A stretch of DNA of 64,000 nucleotides, from assembly GCF_000374185.1 (NCBI RefSeq), contig NZ_KB910518.1:5908886-5972885 (forward strand). The letters run 5' to 3'. The notes beneath the pieces are model-generated. The model was given only the letters and a program-made list of their open reading frames with translations, ran no database searches and had not been told where the DNA came from. This document shows, in pieces, positions 35,471-43,334 of the stretch. The DNA comes from Paenibacillus sp. HW567. Lineage in GTDB: Bacteria > Bacillota > Bacilli > Paenibacillales > Paenibacillaceae. The first letter of the stretch is position 1. Every line of letters starts with the position of its first letter. The position numbers and the translations under genes are program-made.

Positions 35471-35495
35471 AGACACCCCTCAAGGTGTCTTTTTG
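35471..35495. terminator. Terminator of the 135-aa gene
   Basis: AGACACC (35471-35477) pairs with GGTGTCT (35484-35490), followed by a T run on the plus strand. The minus strand also has a short T run, so it may serve the kinase-like gene as well. Confidence 0.85.
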
Positions 35496-35529
35496 TATGC
35501 GGCTGATTATTGTTCCACCAGTCTGCGGC

Positions 35530-36168
35530 CTATATTTTTGTCTCCACGAACTCCTTAATTTTCTGAAGCGTGACCTCGGGGTCCATATTTTGCAATAAAT
35601 ACTCCGATTCTCTTTTGTAGGCCACTTGCTCCGTATAATTGCCCAGGTATTCATCTATGATGGCGAACGGTACGCCTTCCCGCTCCAGCCGGAGCTGGAT
35701 GTCATTCTTTGTCACGTATATAAACACTCGCACAGCATCCTCGCCGTATTTCTCCCGGAATGCCTTAGCTCCTTCGTGATTCACCACAACAATAACAGCG
35801 TTATGCTGCTCAAGGCCTTGTTCAAGCTCCTGCACTGCAATTCCGTAACACCCCCGCTCCAAATGGACCGTCTGGAGAAATGCATTCCGCTCCGCCATCG
35901 CCTGAAACTCCCCGTCAGGGATAAAATGATAATTCTCCCCGTCCTGCTCCTGCGGGCGAATCTCGCGTGTCGTATAAGGGATCACATTGGGAATTCCAAG
36001 TGAAGCACTGAGCTGCCTGGCAATGCTTTTCCGCCCCGAACCGCTGGTTCCGGTGATGATAATGATCTTGGGACTAGGAGCTTCTGTTGCCGTCTCAGTC
36101 TCAGCAGGTTGGTTCACAGTCTCCTGTTTGGTCGCCGATGCTTTGGATGTTTTCAGCCAGTTCCACAT
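35530..36168 (-). CDS. Guanylate-kinase-like protein with altered P-loop
   Basis: The 212-residue protein (ATG at 36168, GGGAG 6 bases ahead) has a disordered N-terminus (about 1-33), then the P-loop ITGTSGSGRKS (39-48). The GMP-binding part is intact: YTTREIRPQEQDGENYHFI near 58-76. GCYGIAVQELEQGL and DAVRVFIYVT also match the guanylate kinase fold. In true kinases the P-loop is GxSGxGKG; here the Walker Lys position is Arg, as in GK domains of MAGUK scaffold proteins. It may bind GMP or a peptide rather than phosphorylate. A longer frame starting at 36267 would add 33 residues without a good ribosome site. Confidence 0.82.
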   Translation of the reverse strand: MWNWLKTSKASATKQETVNQPAETETATEAPSPKIIIITGTSGSGRKSIARQLSASLGIPNVIPYTTREIRPQEQDGENYHFIPDGEFQAMAERNAFLQTVHLERGCYGIAVQELEQGLEQHNAVIVVVNHEGAKAFREKYGEDAVRVFIYVTKNDIQLRLEREGVPFAIIDEYLGNYTEQVAYKRESEYLLQNMDPEVTLQKIKEFVETKI

Positions 36169-36290
36169 TGCTTCTCCCGTGTGCCTGTGCAAGCTTATGC
36201 GAGCAGCACCGGGATTCACCTCCTTCACATACAAGCTATACTTGACTAATTCGACAGAAATCTCCAAATCCCTCTAGGACCACGCAGCAA

Positions 36291-36316
36291 AAAGACACCC
36301 CTTGAGGTGTCTTTTG
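36291..36316 (-). terminator. Terminator of the DUF1569 gene
   Basis: AGACACC (36293-36299) pairs with GGTGTCT (36306-36312). On the minus strand a run of five T follows. It lies 19 bp after the DUF1569 stop codon. Confidence 0.85.
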
Positions 36317-36334
36317 CGTGTGTTATAGCAAACA

Positions 36335-36781
36335 TCAATATAGCAATTCGGAGAAATGATCCGCAATATGCATCGTGAAATACTTGTCATACTCTTCCTT
36401 AGACAGCGCGCCGAATACCAAGTGGGGAGCAAGCGGCCCGTTGTAGGCAGTAAATTTGTCTATAGATTTCAGGAGAATTTCAATCCCTTCCTTTGCCGTT
36501 CCTTGCTTCTCAAGCTTAGCCGCTCCGGGTACATGCGCTGCCAAGTCATGCTTCATGAATCCCTGCCGCAAAAATTTCCTGATCACCATCCGCCCGATTG
36601 TATTCCTTACAATTTTGGGCTTCATTTGCGGATAACCCACCATCGAATATTCGATGGTCTGGGAACAATGGGTAAGCATCTCAAAGAGTGACCATTGCTT
36701 CGTTTGAATATCCTCTTGTTCAAGCATTTTTACAAGTTCTATTTTGACATCAGCCAATGAAGAAAACTGAACAGTTTCCAC
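36335..36781 (-). CDS. DUF1569-like (DinB-superfamily) protein
   Basis: The 148-residue frame matches the DUF1569 group of DinB-like four-helix proteins: KQWSLFEMLTHCSQTIEYSMVGYP near the N-terminus and HPVFG-type LAPHLVFGALSKEEYDKYFTMHIADHFSELL at the end, giving a His-based metal site. I prefer the GTG at 36781, which has GGAGG 7 bases ahead; a TTG at 36814 with GAGGTGG is also possible and adds 11 residues. Function is unknown, and members may be metal-dependent thiol transferases. It is a single-gene unit. Confidence 0.82.
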   Translation of the reverse strand: METVQFSSLADVKIELVKMLEQEDIQTKQWSLFEMLTHCSQTIEYSMVGYPQMKPKIVRNTIGRMVIRKFLRQGFMKHDLAAHVPGAAKLEKQGTAKEGIEILLKSIDKFTAYNGPLAPHLVFGALSKEEYDKYFTMHIADHFSELLY

Positions 36782-36886
36782 GGTTTCGCCTCCAAAGCAC
36801 ATAAATGATTGCAAGGTTTTTCCACCTCACTCTAATTTAGTCCATATTTCATGGTGAGGCAAGGAGCGGACTTCTATTCCCGGACA

Positions 36887-36920
36887 AAAAAAGAGAGCAT
36901 CCCGTAAGATACTCTCTTCT
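36887..36920 (-). terminator. Terminator of the GH3 gene
   Basis: An AAGAGAG.ATC / GAT.CTCTCTT stem (36891-36917) is followed on the minus strand by seven T residues, directly after the GH3 stop codon. Confidence 0.9.
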
Positions 36921-36929
36921 CCCGCTTGC

Positions 36930-39716
36930 TTACACCTGTTTGAATTCGATCCAGTCGATCTGAAGTCCCGGCTTCACGAAATCCAGTTTCAGCTCATACA
37001 GACCCGCTTCCAGGCTGATTTTCACAAGCCTCTGTCTGATCCATCTGCCATCGGTGCCGTTCGTCTGAATGGTCGCCAGCATCTGGCCGTTCAGGGTCAC
37101 ATTACATGCGCTTTGAGCCAATTCCGTTTCCGTGGACATGATGCCCACGATAATCCGGTACTCACCCGCTTGTTTTGCTTTCATAAAGGTCGATCCGGTC
37201 GCGGCAGGCTTCACCTGAGCATTCTCAGCCAGAGATTGCGCCAGCTCTGCCGAAAGGGCAGGATTCGCCTTGAAGCTCTCTACCGTTTCCTCACTTACAT
37301 GCGGTCTGGAGAATACCGGCGCGTTCATGATGAACCGGCAAATATTCATGGCAGAACGCTGCAGTTCTCCCCGGGTCAGCGTGCCATTTTCCAGGGATTC
37401 CAGGATATTGTCATCATATGCGTTGACTTCTGCACCGTAGTTGCTGACAACCATGTAAAGGTCATTCTGCGCACGGACCATCCAGTTCATGTATTTGCGG
37501 TCCGCCGGTCCTCCCTCGACAACATCGTTCATAATGGCCCACCAGTCGGTCATCACGATACCCTGGAAACCCCATTCTCCGCGCAGAATCGTGGTGTTCA
37601 GGTCGTAGCCGGAAGCTGCCCAATGCCCGTTAACCGGGTTATACGAGGTCATGATTGAGTTGGCCCCGCCCTCTTTGACTGCAATCTCAAAGCCCTTCAG
37701 ATAAATCTCCCGCAGGGCGCGTTCTGACAGGATGGCATCCACCTTGCTGCGGTGCTTCTCCTGGTTGTTGCAGGCGAAGTGCTTCAGGGTAGCGTTAGAG
37801 CCGCCTTTCATAATCCCCCGCGTGCACGCTGCTGCAAAAACCCCGGAAATCAGCGGGTCCTCGGAAAAATACTCAAAGTTCCGTCCATTCAGCGGACTCC
37901 GGCGGATATTCAGCCCTGGTCCAAGCAACGTGTCCACGCTGTTTCCGACCAGTTCCCGGCCTTCCATCACATATAGCTCTTCTACCAGCTCCGCATTCCA
38001 GGTCGCCGCAAGCAGGGTGCCAATCGGAACCTGAGTTGACTTGTGCCCGCTGTCCATCCGAATCCCGGAAGGGCCGTCTGCCGTACATGCTACAGGAATT
38101 CCGTAGCTGAACAGTTGGTCGCTGACTCCGCCAAAAGCTGAAGCCGTACCCGGTGTAACGAGCGGGCTGCTCATCCCTTCGCCTCTGACGATGACCGCCA
38201 GATCCTGATCGCTGAGCTGGGCGATGAAGGTCTTCATCTCCACTTTTCCATCGAATACATCTCTTAGGGTGTGGCCTTGATTGCCGGTCTGCGTAAGCGT
38301 CTCGGGCAGGTTCTTCTCGATCCGTTCTTTCATGGAAACCTTGCGCGTCGGCGCTTCAACATACAGCAGTTCATACGAACCGTCTTCCTTGCGGGCACCC
38401 GGCATCATTCTTGTAAAACGCTCGGTTGGCGCCAGCGCTTCCTGAAGCTGCTCCACCACCTCAAGAGCTTCCAGCACATAACCGCTGCGGCCTTCTACCG
38501 CGATTTCCGCCACCTGCTTGATGCTGCTTCCCACATACAGGCGGTAGGTTCCGGCTTCCAGCACATAAGCGGATGGGTGCCCGGTCACACCGGCGTCGTC
38601 ATAGGAGGCCATCGAATGAATCGGGAAGCTCACGGTAAGCTGCTGCGACTCTCCCGGCTGAAGGACGCGGGTCTTCACGAAGGCTGCGAGCGCTTTGGAC
38701 GGCTGTCCGAGCTTGCCTTGCGGCGCTTCGTAATAGACCTGTACGACCTCTTTTCCGGCAAAAGTATTTCCCGTATTCGTTACGGTTACAGCGATCTCGG
38801 CAAAGGTTTGTCCATTCCGGCTGACCAGCTTGGCTTCCTCCGGCTCGATAGTGAAGGTGGTGTAGGAGATCCCGTAACCAAATTCGAAATGAACCTTATC
38901 CGGGCAAAATGTCTCGAAGTACCGGTAGCCCACATAAATATCTTCCTGATATATATTTTTGAATTCATTGCCATAATTGCGGGTTGAAGGGTAATCCTCA
39001 ATCGAATAAGCAATCGTATCAGTCAATTTACCGCTTGGCGTCACTTCTCCGGCCAGTACGTCGGCAATGGCATTGCCGCCCTCCATACCGCCATGCCAGG
39101 AATAGATCACGCAAGGGATAGGGTGTACGTAGCTGTTATCGTCCAGCCAGCTCATATCCATAATATTCGACACATTCAGCACGACGATGGTTTGCTCAAA
39201 ATAAGCCGTCACCTGCTTCAGCATCGTTTGCTCATCCGCTGTTAATCGGTAGCTGCCCGGCGCGTCGGCATTATCCTGATCCTCTCCCGCCGTCCGTCCG
39301 ATCACGATGACCGCCTTGTCCGACTTGGCTCTCGCCTGCGATACCAGTTCATCTGTTAAAGGCATTTCCTTCTGGTGCCACGGCTCTGCCGCCCAAGCCC
39401 CGCCGCCATTGTCAAAGGGATTATGCTCAATCCACTTCTCATACACTGCCGCCAGCTCTTCATTGACCGCAAGACTCTTCTGGCTGCGCAGCCCGTCCAA
39501 TAAATTAGTCGTATACGAGACATGCACACTGCCGCCCGAACCTGTGCCGCTGCGGTAGTAATTCACCTGGGTCCGGCCAAAAATCGAAACGGTTTCACCG
39601 CCGCGCAGCGGCAGAACCTGTCCATCATTTTGTAACAACACCGCACCTTCTGACCCTACGGTCCGGCTGAACTCTGCAAATCCTTCGAGTGGAATTCCAA
39701 GACTCTGTGTACTCAA
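36930..39716 (-). CDS. Glycoside hydrolase family 3 enzyme with permuted domain order
   Basis: The 928-residue protein has the GH3 C-terminal sandwich domain first (about 1-230, VGSEGAVLLQNDGQVLPL), then a fibronectin-III-like domain (about 280-415), and then the TIM-barrel domain (about 480-790). The barrel includes NGRNFEYFSEDP, KHFACNNQEKHR, ERALREIYLKGFE and GIVMTDWWA, with the Asp as nucleophile. The ordinary order is the reverse. A carbohydrate-binding-like tail follows at about 840-928. It is probably an intracellular beta-glucosidase or related exo-enzyme; there is no signal peptide. I choose the TTG at 39716, with AGGAGG 9 bases ahead; the ATG at 39752 lacks such a site. Confidence 0.9.
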   Translation of the reverse strand: MSTQSLGIPLEGFAEFSRTVGSEGAVLLQNDGQVLPLRGGETVSIFGRTQVNYYRSGTGSGGSVHVSYTTNLLDGLRSQKSLAVNEELAAVYEKWIEHNPFDNGGGAWAAEPWHQKEMPLTDELVSQARAKSDKAVIVIGRTAGEDQDNADAPGSYRLTADEQTMLKQVTAYFEQTIVVLNVSNIMDMSWLDDNSYVHPIPCVIYSWHGGMEGGNAIADVLAGEVTPSGKLTDTIAYSIEDYPSTRNYGNEFKNIYQEDIYVGYRYFETFCPDKVHFEFGYGISYTTFTIEPEEAKLVSRNGQTFAEIAVTVTNTGNTFAGKEVVQVYYEAPQGKLGQPSKALAAFVKTRVLQPGESQQLTVSFPIHSMASYDDAGVTGHPSAYVLEAGTYRLYVGSSIKQVAEIAVEGRSGYVLEALEVVEQLQEALAPTERFTRMMPGARKEDGSYELLYVEAPTRKVSMKERIEKNLPETLTQTGNQGHTLRDVFDGKVEMKTFIAQLSDQDLAVIVRGEGMSSPLVTPGTASAFGGVSDQLFSYGIPVACTADGPSGIRMDSGHKSTQVPIGTLLAATWNAELVEELYVMEGRELVGNSVDTLLGPGLNIRRSPLNGRNFEYFSEDPLISGVFAAACTRGIMKGGSNATLKHFACNNQEKHRSKVDAILSERALREIYLKGFEIAVKEGGANSIMTSYNPVNGHWAASGYDLNTTILRGEWGFQGIVMTDWWAIMNDVVEGGPADRKYMNWMVRAQNDLYMVVSNYGAEVNAYDDNILESLENGTLTRGELQRSAMNICRFIMNAPVFSRPHVSEETVESFKANPALSAELAQSLAENAQVKPAATGSTFMKAKQAGEYRIIVGIMSTETELAQSACNVTLNGQMLATIQTNGTDGRWIRQRLVKISLEAGLYELKLDFVKPGLQIDWIEFKQV

Positions 39717-39797
39717 CTTTGATTTCCTCCTGAATGTCATTTCCTTATCCATATCCTACTATAAAGAATCCACTTTCAAGAATCAAAGGTAATGTGG

Positions 39798-40925
39798 TCA
39801 ATCTGTATAGGAGTGGCGGGACCAGCACCGTAGACCTGTGATTTCCTCATATATACCCGCGTCCTCTTGGCCTGACAAATAGAGTGAGAGGCGGTCTTCA
39901 CTGAGCCGTACCCGGAGCAGTTGCTCCAGGTGATAGATTCCCGGGGTGGCATAGCCACTGCTGTACAGTGTTCCGGCGGCAATAGCCGCTACTTGGGCTG
40001 TAATTGTAGACTCCCGCAAGCCTTGAATCACATATTCTGCGGTTGCCGCAGCTCCATTCTTTAGGCCCAATGCTTCTATCTTAATGGCATACCGTTCGGT
40101 ACCCAAGCGGATTTTGCCAAAAGAACGCACAGTCGCCTTGCGAAAACGCCTGTGCCCCAGCCATTTCAGCAGCCCCAGCTTTTGAAGCGCTGCTATGCCG
40201 GATGTAGCGGCCCTGGAATCGAAGCATAAGCGGGTCGAGACTGTGGGGATGCCCAGCGTCTGCGGCAGGATCTGCTGGTCGGCGAACGGGAAGCGGTAGG
40301 TCCGGCGTGTTCCGAGGTCTGCGCCCCAATCCGTTCTTCTGGCATCCGTGAAGCTGTCTGCTCTGACGGCTGTGCCGTTCTGCATCACCTCAAATTGTGC
40401 AGCAAGGTTGTCAACGGTCCACTCGATAGCCGCTTGGCCGTGACTGTCGCCCAGCCCAAGCAGAACGGCAATGTCAAGCTGCTGCACCTTATCCATCGAC
40501 AGCTTAGCTTCCCCTGCAAGCAAATTGGTCAGCCCCGGCGCCAGCCCGACACTAAGCAGCGCGGTGGCTCCATACTTGTTGCCGGACTGGACAAGCTGCG
40601 CCATTTGGCCGAAAAAAGCAAGGTTTGCCGTCACATCTATATAATGAATCCCCTCCATCAGGCAAGCCTCTGCGAAAGAGCTGTCTCGCTGGTCCAGGCA
40701 CATGACAACCAGCTTCACATGACGCATTTTGTCCGCAGAGAAGGCTCCGGCGGCATCCATTTGCAGCGGTTTGACCCTGCCTCCGGTGCTCCTGCAGAAC
40801 TGCTCGGCGCGTTCCAGACTTCTGCCTGCCGCGTAGACGGCTCCCGGAAATCTGCCGCTCAGCAGCGTGCAGATTTGCGCTCCCACATGACCATAGCCGC
40901 CAATCACAACAATATCTGTCCTCAT
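39798..40925 (-). CDS. Saccharopine dehydrogenase-like oxidoreductase
   Basis: The 375-residue protein has an N-terminal Rossmann motif IVVIGGYGHVGAQICTLL and AAGRSLERAEQF, followed by FAEACLMEGIHYIDVTANL, both typical of saccharopine dehydrogenase/reductase family members; the C-terminal domain is less typical. It overlaps the upstream methyltransferase by 4 bp (ATGA), so the two are translationally coupled and probably act on the same compound. The exact substrate is not visible. An alternative is a membrane-free carboxynorspermidine or homospermidine synthase-like enzyme, which share this fold. Confidence 0.82.
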   Translation of the reverse strand: MRTDIVVIGGYGHVGAQICTLLSGRFPGAVYAAGRSLERAEQFCRSTGGRVKPLQMDAAGAFSADKMRHVKLVVMCLDQRDSSFAEACLMEGIHYIDVTANLAFFGQMAQLVQSGNKYGATALLSVGLAPGLTNLLAGEAKLSMDKVQQLDIAVLLGLGDSHGQAAIEWTVDNLAAQFEVMQNGTAVRADSFTDARRTDWGADLGTRRTYRFPFADQQILPQTLGIPTVSTRLCFDSRAATSGIAALQKLGLLKWLGHRRFRKATVRSFGKIRLGTERYAIKIEALGLKNGAAATAEYVIQGLRESTITAQVAAIAAGTLYSSGYATPGIYHLEQLLRVRLSEDRLSLYLSGQEDAGIYEEITGLRCWSRHSYTD

Positions 40926-41647
40926 TCGGCACTGCCTCCTTTAACCGCCATCCATCCGTCAATCAGATAGGAGCCGAAATATCTGGTCACAGTAGTGAAG
41001 CCCGCTTGCCGCAGCAGCAGCTCCATCTCTTCAGCCGGGAGCGGATAGGAGGTCATACCAAACGATTGTTCAAATCGTTCCCAGTCCTTCTGCTCAATCC
41101 CGTGATTCAGCATATGAAGCCTCCAGCCCGCCATCTGAAGGGACCAAGCCGGAGAAGCTACATCGCCGTTGATGGCAGAAATAAACAATGGAGCGCCAGC
41201 CTCCAACTGTCCGGCAATCTTTTGAAGAAATGCAAGCTTGTTCTCCCGCCCCTTCACAAAATGCAGCACCAGCATGCAGGTTGCAGCAGCAAACGGTCTG
41301 CTGTTCTCCCATGCAGCCAGCTCACAATGATGGAGCTGAACGCTGTTCTCCACACCCGCTTCCGCGATGCGCTTCTCTGCCGTCAGCAGCATCCGCTTGG
41401 AGGTATCTAGCCCGCTGAATTTCCAGTCCCGGTGTTTCCGGGCCAGCGTCAGAATTTCCTGCCCTCCCCCTGCGCCAACCGCCAGCACCTCCGGGCCGAT
41501 CCGCTCCTTGAACAGCGCTGTCAGCAGCGTATCCATCAGATCGTACTGAAGCTGATAGCCTGGTATTTTGAGTGCTATATTATCGGAATACTGATCAGCC
41601 GCCGCCTGCTCCCAGAGACTGTCACGGTTATCCGTGTAATCTTCCAT
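40922..41647 (-). CDS. SAM-dependent methyltransferase
   Basis: A 241-residue class I methyltransferase. Motif I is LAVGAGGGQEILTLA near residue 51, motif II includes FSGLDTSKRMLLTAEKR, and MLVLHFVKGRENKLAFLQKI follows. The ATG at 41647 has GGAGGG 6 bases ahead; an upstream frame extension to 41680 lacks a ribosome site. It is co-translated with the saccharopine-dehydrogenase-like gene (4-bp overlap) and is divergent from a LuxR-type regulator 121 bp away. The methyl acceptor is unknown. Confidence 0.88.
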   Translation of the reverse strand: MEDYTDNRDSLWEQAAADQYSDNIALKIPGYQLQYDLMDTLLTALFKERIGPEVLAVGAGGGQEILTLARKHRDWKFSGLDTSKRMLLTAEKRIAEAGVENSVQLHHCELAAWENSRPFAAATCMLVLHFVKGRENKLAFLQKIAGQLEAGAPLFISAINGDVASPAWSLQMAGWRLHMLNHGIEQKDWERFEQSFGMTSYPLPAEEMELLLRQAGFTTVTRYFGSYLIDGWMAVKGGSAE

Positions 41648-41768
41648 TGAATTCCCTCCATTGTGATGACCGGGTGCCATCCTATATAATAAGAACTATT
41701 CTCAATTATCAGGACTGGGCAGCAAATACACCATCCCACATTTATGGGATTTTAGAAGGGGCCGGATC

Positions 41769-42860
41769 ATGAAAGAAGCATCTATTACGATTACTAGACT
41801 TCTTGAAGAGCTGGATCAGGGGCTGTCATCCTTGATGTACAGAGAGATCATGTTAACAAGGCTAAGAACTGTACTGCCCTTTGATGCGGCTTGCTGTACG
41901 ACTGTCGATCCCTTAACCATGCTCACTACGGGCGCTATGACTGAACAGGGGCTTGAAGCCATTCATGGCCATCTTCTCGATAATGAATATCTGCACGACG
42001 ACTACAACAAGTTCACCGAACTGGCAGATGCTCCGGTTCCGGCAGGGTCCTTGTGGGAGGCAACCGCCGGACAGCCGATGCGCAGTCTTCGTTACCGCGA
42101 GGTGCTTCACAAGGCGGGCTTTGGTGACGAGCTGAGGGCGGTGCTTAAGACCGGAGAGGCTGCCTGGGGGTTTCTGACCCTGTTCCGCAAGAAGGAGCTT
42201 GGCCCTTTTCGGCCGGAGGAAATCACACTGATAAACGAGATTGGCCCTTTAATAGCCAGCCAGTTAAAAGCAAAGGCGTTAAGCCGGATGCCTGTTCTCG
42301 GGTCTGAACCTGAGCAGCCTGTGGAGGAAGGTATTATTGTACTTAACGAGCAGCTCGATCCAGTAAGCCTTAATGCCGGGGGCAAATACTGGCTGAACAA
42401 GCTGCAGCTCATGGAGCGTCAGACACAGCAGGCCTTGCCCGGCCCGATTCGGGCGGTGAGCTTAAGAGCGTTAGCGGAGGAGAAGCTTCCAGCCCGTGGT
42501 CTCCCGGCAGCCAAGCTGTGTTACCGTGCCGAGGAAGGACAATTCCTGACACTTACAGCCAGCAAGCTTGAGGGACCTTCCGGCCTTATTCAGCTTGCGG
42601 TTTCTTTTACGAAGGCCAAACCTTCAGACCTGCTTCCCCTGATTACAGAGGCATACGGCCTTACCGAACGCGAGAAAGAAATCGTTGACCATCTGCTAAC
42701 AGGAAAATCGACCAAGGAGCTTGCCCAAAGCCTCCACATCTCTGCATATACGGTACAGGACCACCTGAAATCCATCTTCGCCAAAGCGGGCGTCAGCAGC
42801 CGCAGAGAGCTTATTTCGCAGCTAAACTCACAATACACGCTGTCACTGCATCAAAGCTAA
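41769..42860 (+). CDS. LuxR-family transcriptional regulator with sensor-like N-terminus
   Basis: The 363-residue protein has an N-terminal GAF-like sensor region (about 20-180, VLPFDAACCTTVDPLTML) and a C-terminal LuxR helix-turn-helix (about 295-355): YGLTEREKEIVDHLLTGKSTKELA with HISAYTVQDHLKSIFAKAG. GAAGGGG precedes the ATG. It is divergent from the methyltransferase/dehydrogenase pair and is probably their regulator, though that is positional inference. Confidence 0.88.
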   Translation: MKEASITITRLLEELDQGLSSLMYREIMLTRLRTVLPFDAACCTTVDPLTMLTTGAMTEQGLEAIHGHLLDNEYLHDDYNKFTELADAPVPAGSLWEATAGQPMRSLRYREVLHKAGFGDELRAVLKTGEAAWGFLTLFRKKELGPFRPEEITLINEIGPLIASQLKAKALSRMPVLGSEPEQPVEEGIIVLNEQLDPVSLNAGGKYWLNKLQLMERQTQQALPGPIRAVSLRALAEEKLPARGLPAAKLCYRAEEGQFLTLTASKLEGPSGLIQLAVSFTKAKPSDLLPLITEAYGLTEREKEIVDHLLTGKSTKELAQSLHISAYTVQDHLKSIFAKAGVSSRRELISQLNSQYTLSLHQS

Positions 42861-43165
42861 AGGAGCGAACACCAAACTATACAAACTGAACTTAGAAATC
42901 ATAAATGAAAATCTAAAGTTCACTTATATAGCGGGAAAATCGCCCTCTATTATAGGAGGGAACAAACGCTTTAGAAAAAGAGCAGGAAATAATCCCTCTA
43001 AATTGGGTCGATCACCCATTACGTGGCAGTTTAGACGATTATACAGGGAAGAATTCCCCTTAACTCTTGAATATTGGGGCTTTCATACGAAGTAGCGGGG
43101 CTTTTTCCTCTTATTTGTATTAGGACTTCCAGATTCTAACCATTTTCATTGTTTCAAAAAATAAA
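42861..43165. other. Non-coding AT-rich stretch with several small inverted repeats
   Basis: About 300 bp without a supported gene. It contains short hairpins in a row: CCCTC/GAGGG (42943-42960), TGGGT/ACCCA (43004-43018) and GGGAA/TTCCC (43046-43058). Several short gggaa-type or ccctct-type words recur. It could be the decayed copy of a repeated extragenic element, or the leader of an unrecognised small RNA. Nothing here decides between them. Confidence 0.4.
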
Positions 43166-43209
43166 AACGGCTGCCTCACTAGCAGAAAAATCTGCTGGAG
43201 GCAGCCGTT
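43166..43209 (-). terminator. Terminator of the SLH glycoside hydrolase operon
   Basis: A 12-bp outer stem AACGGCTGCCTC / GAGGCAGCCGTT (43166-43177 and 43198-43209) encloses a 6-bp inner stem AGCAGA / TCTGCT. On the minus strand it is followed by TTTATTTTTTG. It lies 125 bp beyond the stop codon. Confidence 0.92.
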
Positions 43210-43275
43210 TCGTTGGTTTCAGATTTGCTTATGCTCGCCAAGCATACTGGTAAGCCGGGTATGTGTGGATGGATT

Positions 43276-43311
43276 GGACATGCCGGGTACTGTTGCAATC
43301 CCGGCATGTCC
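43276..43311 (-). repeat. 12-bp perfect inverted repeat after the SLH glycoside hydrolase gene
   Basis: GGACATGCCGGG (43276-43287) and CCCGGCATGTCC (43300-43311) form a strong hairpin with a 12-base loop, 24 bp after the stop codon. There is no T run on the minus strand, so it is a poor terminator on its own. It may protect the 3' end of the mRNA or bind a protein. Confidence 0.8.
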
Positions 43312-43334
43312 GACTTCCAGCCCCAGCAGGCCGC

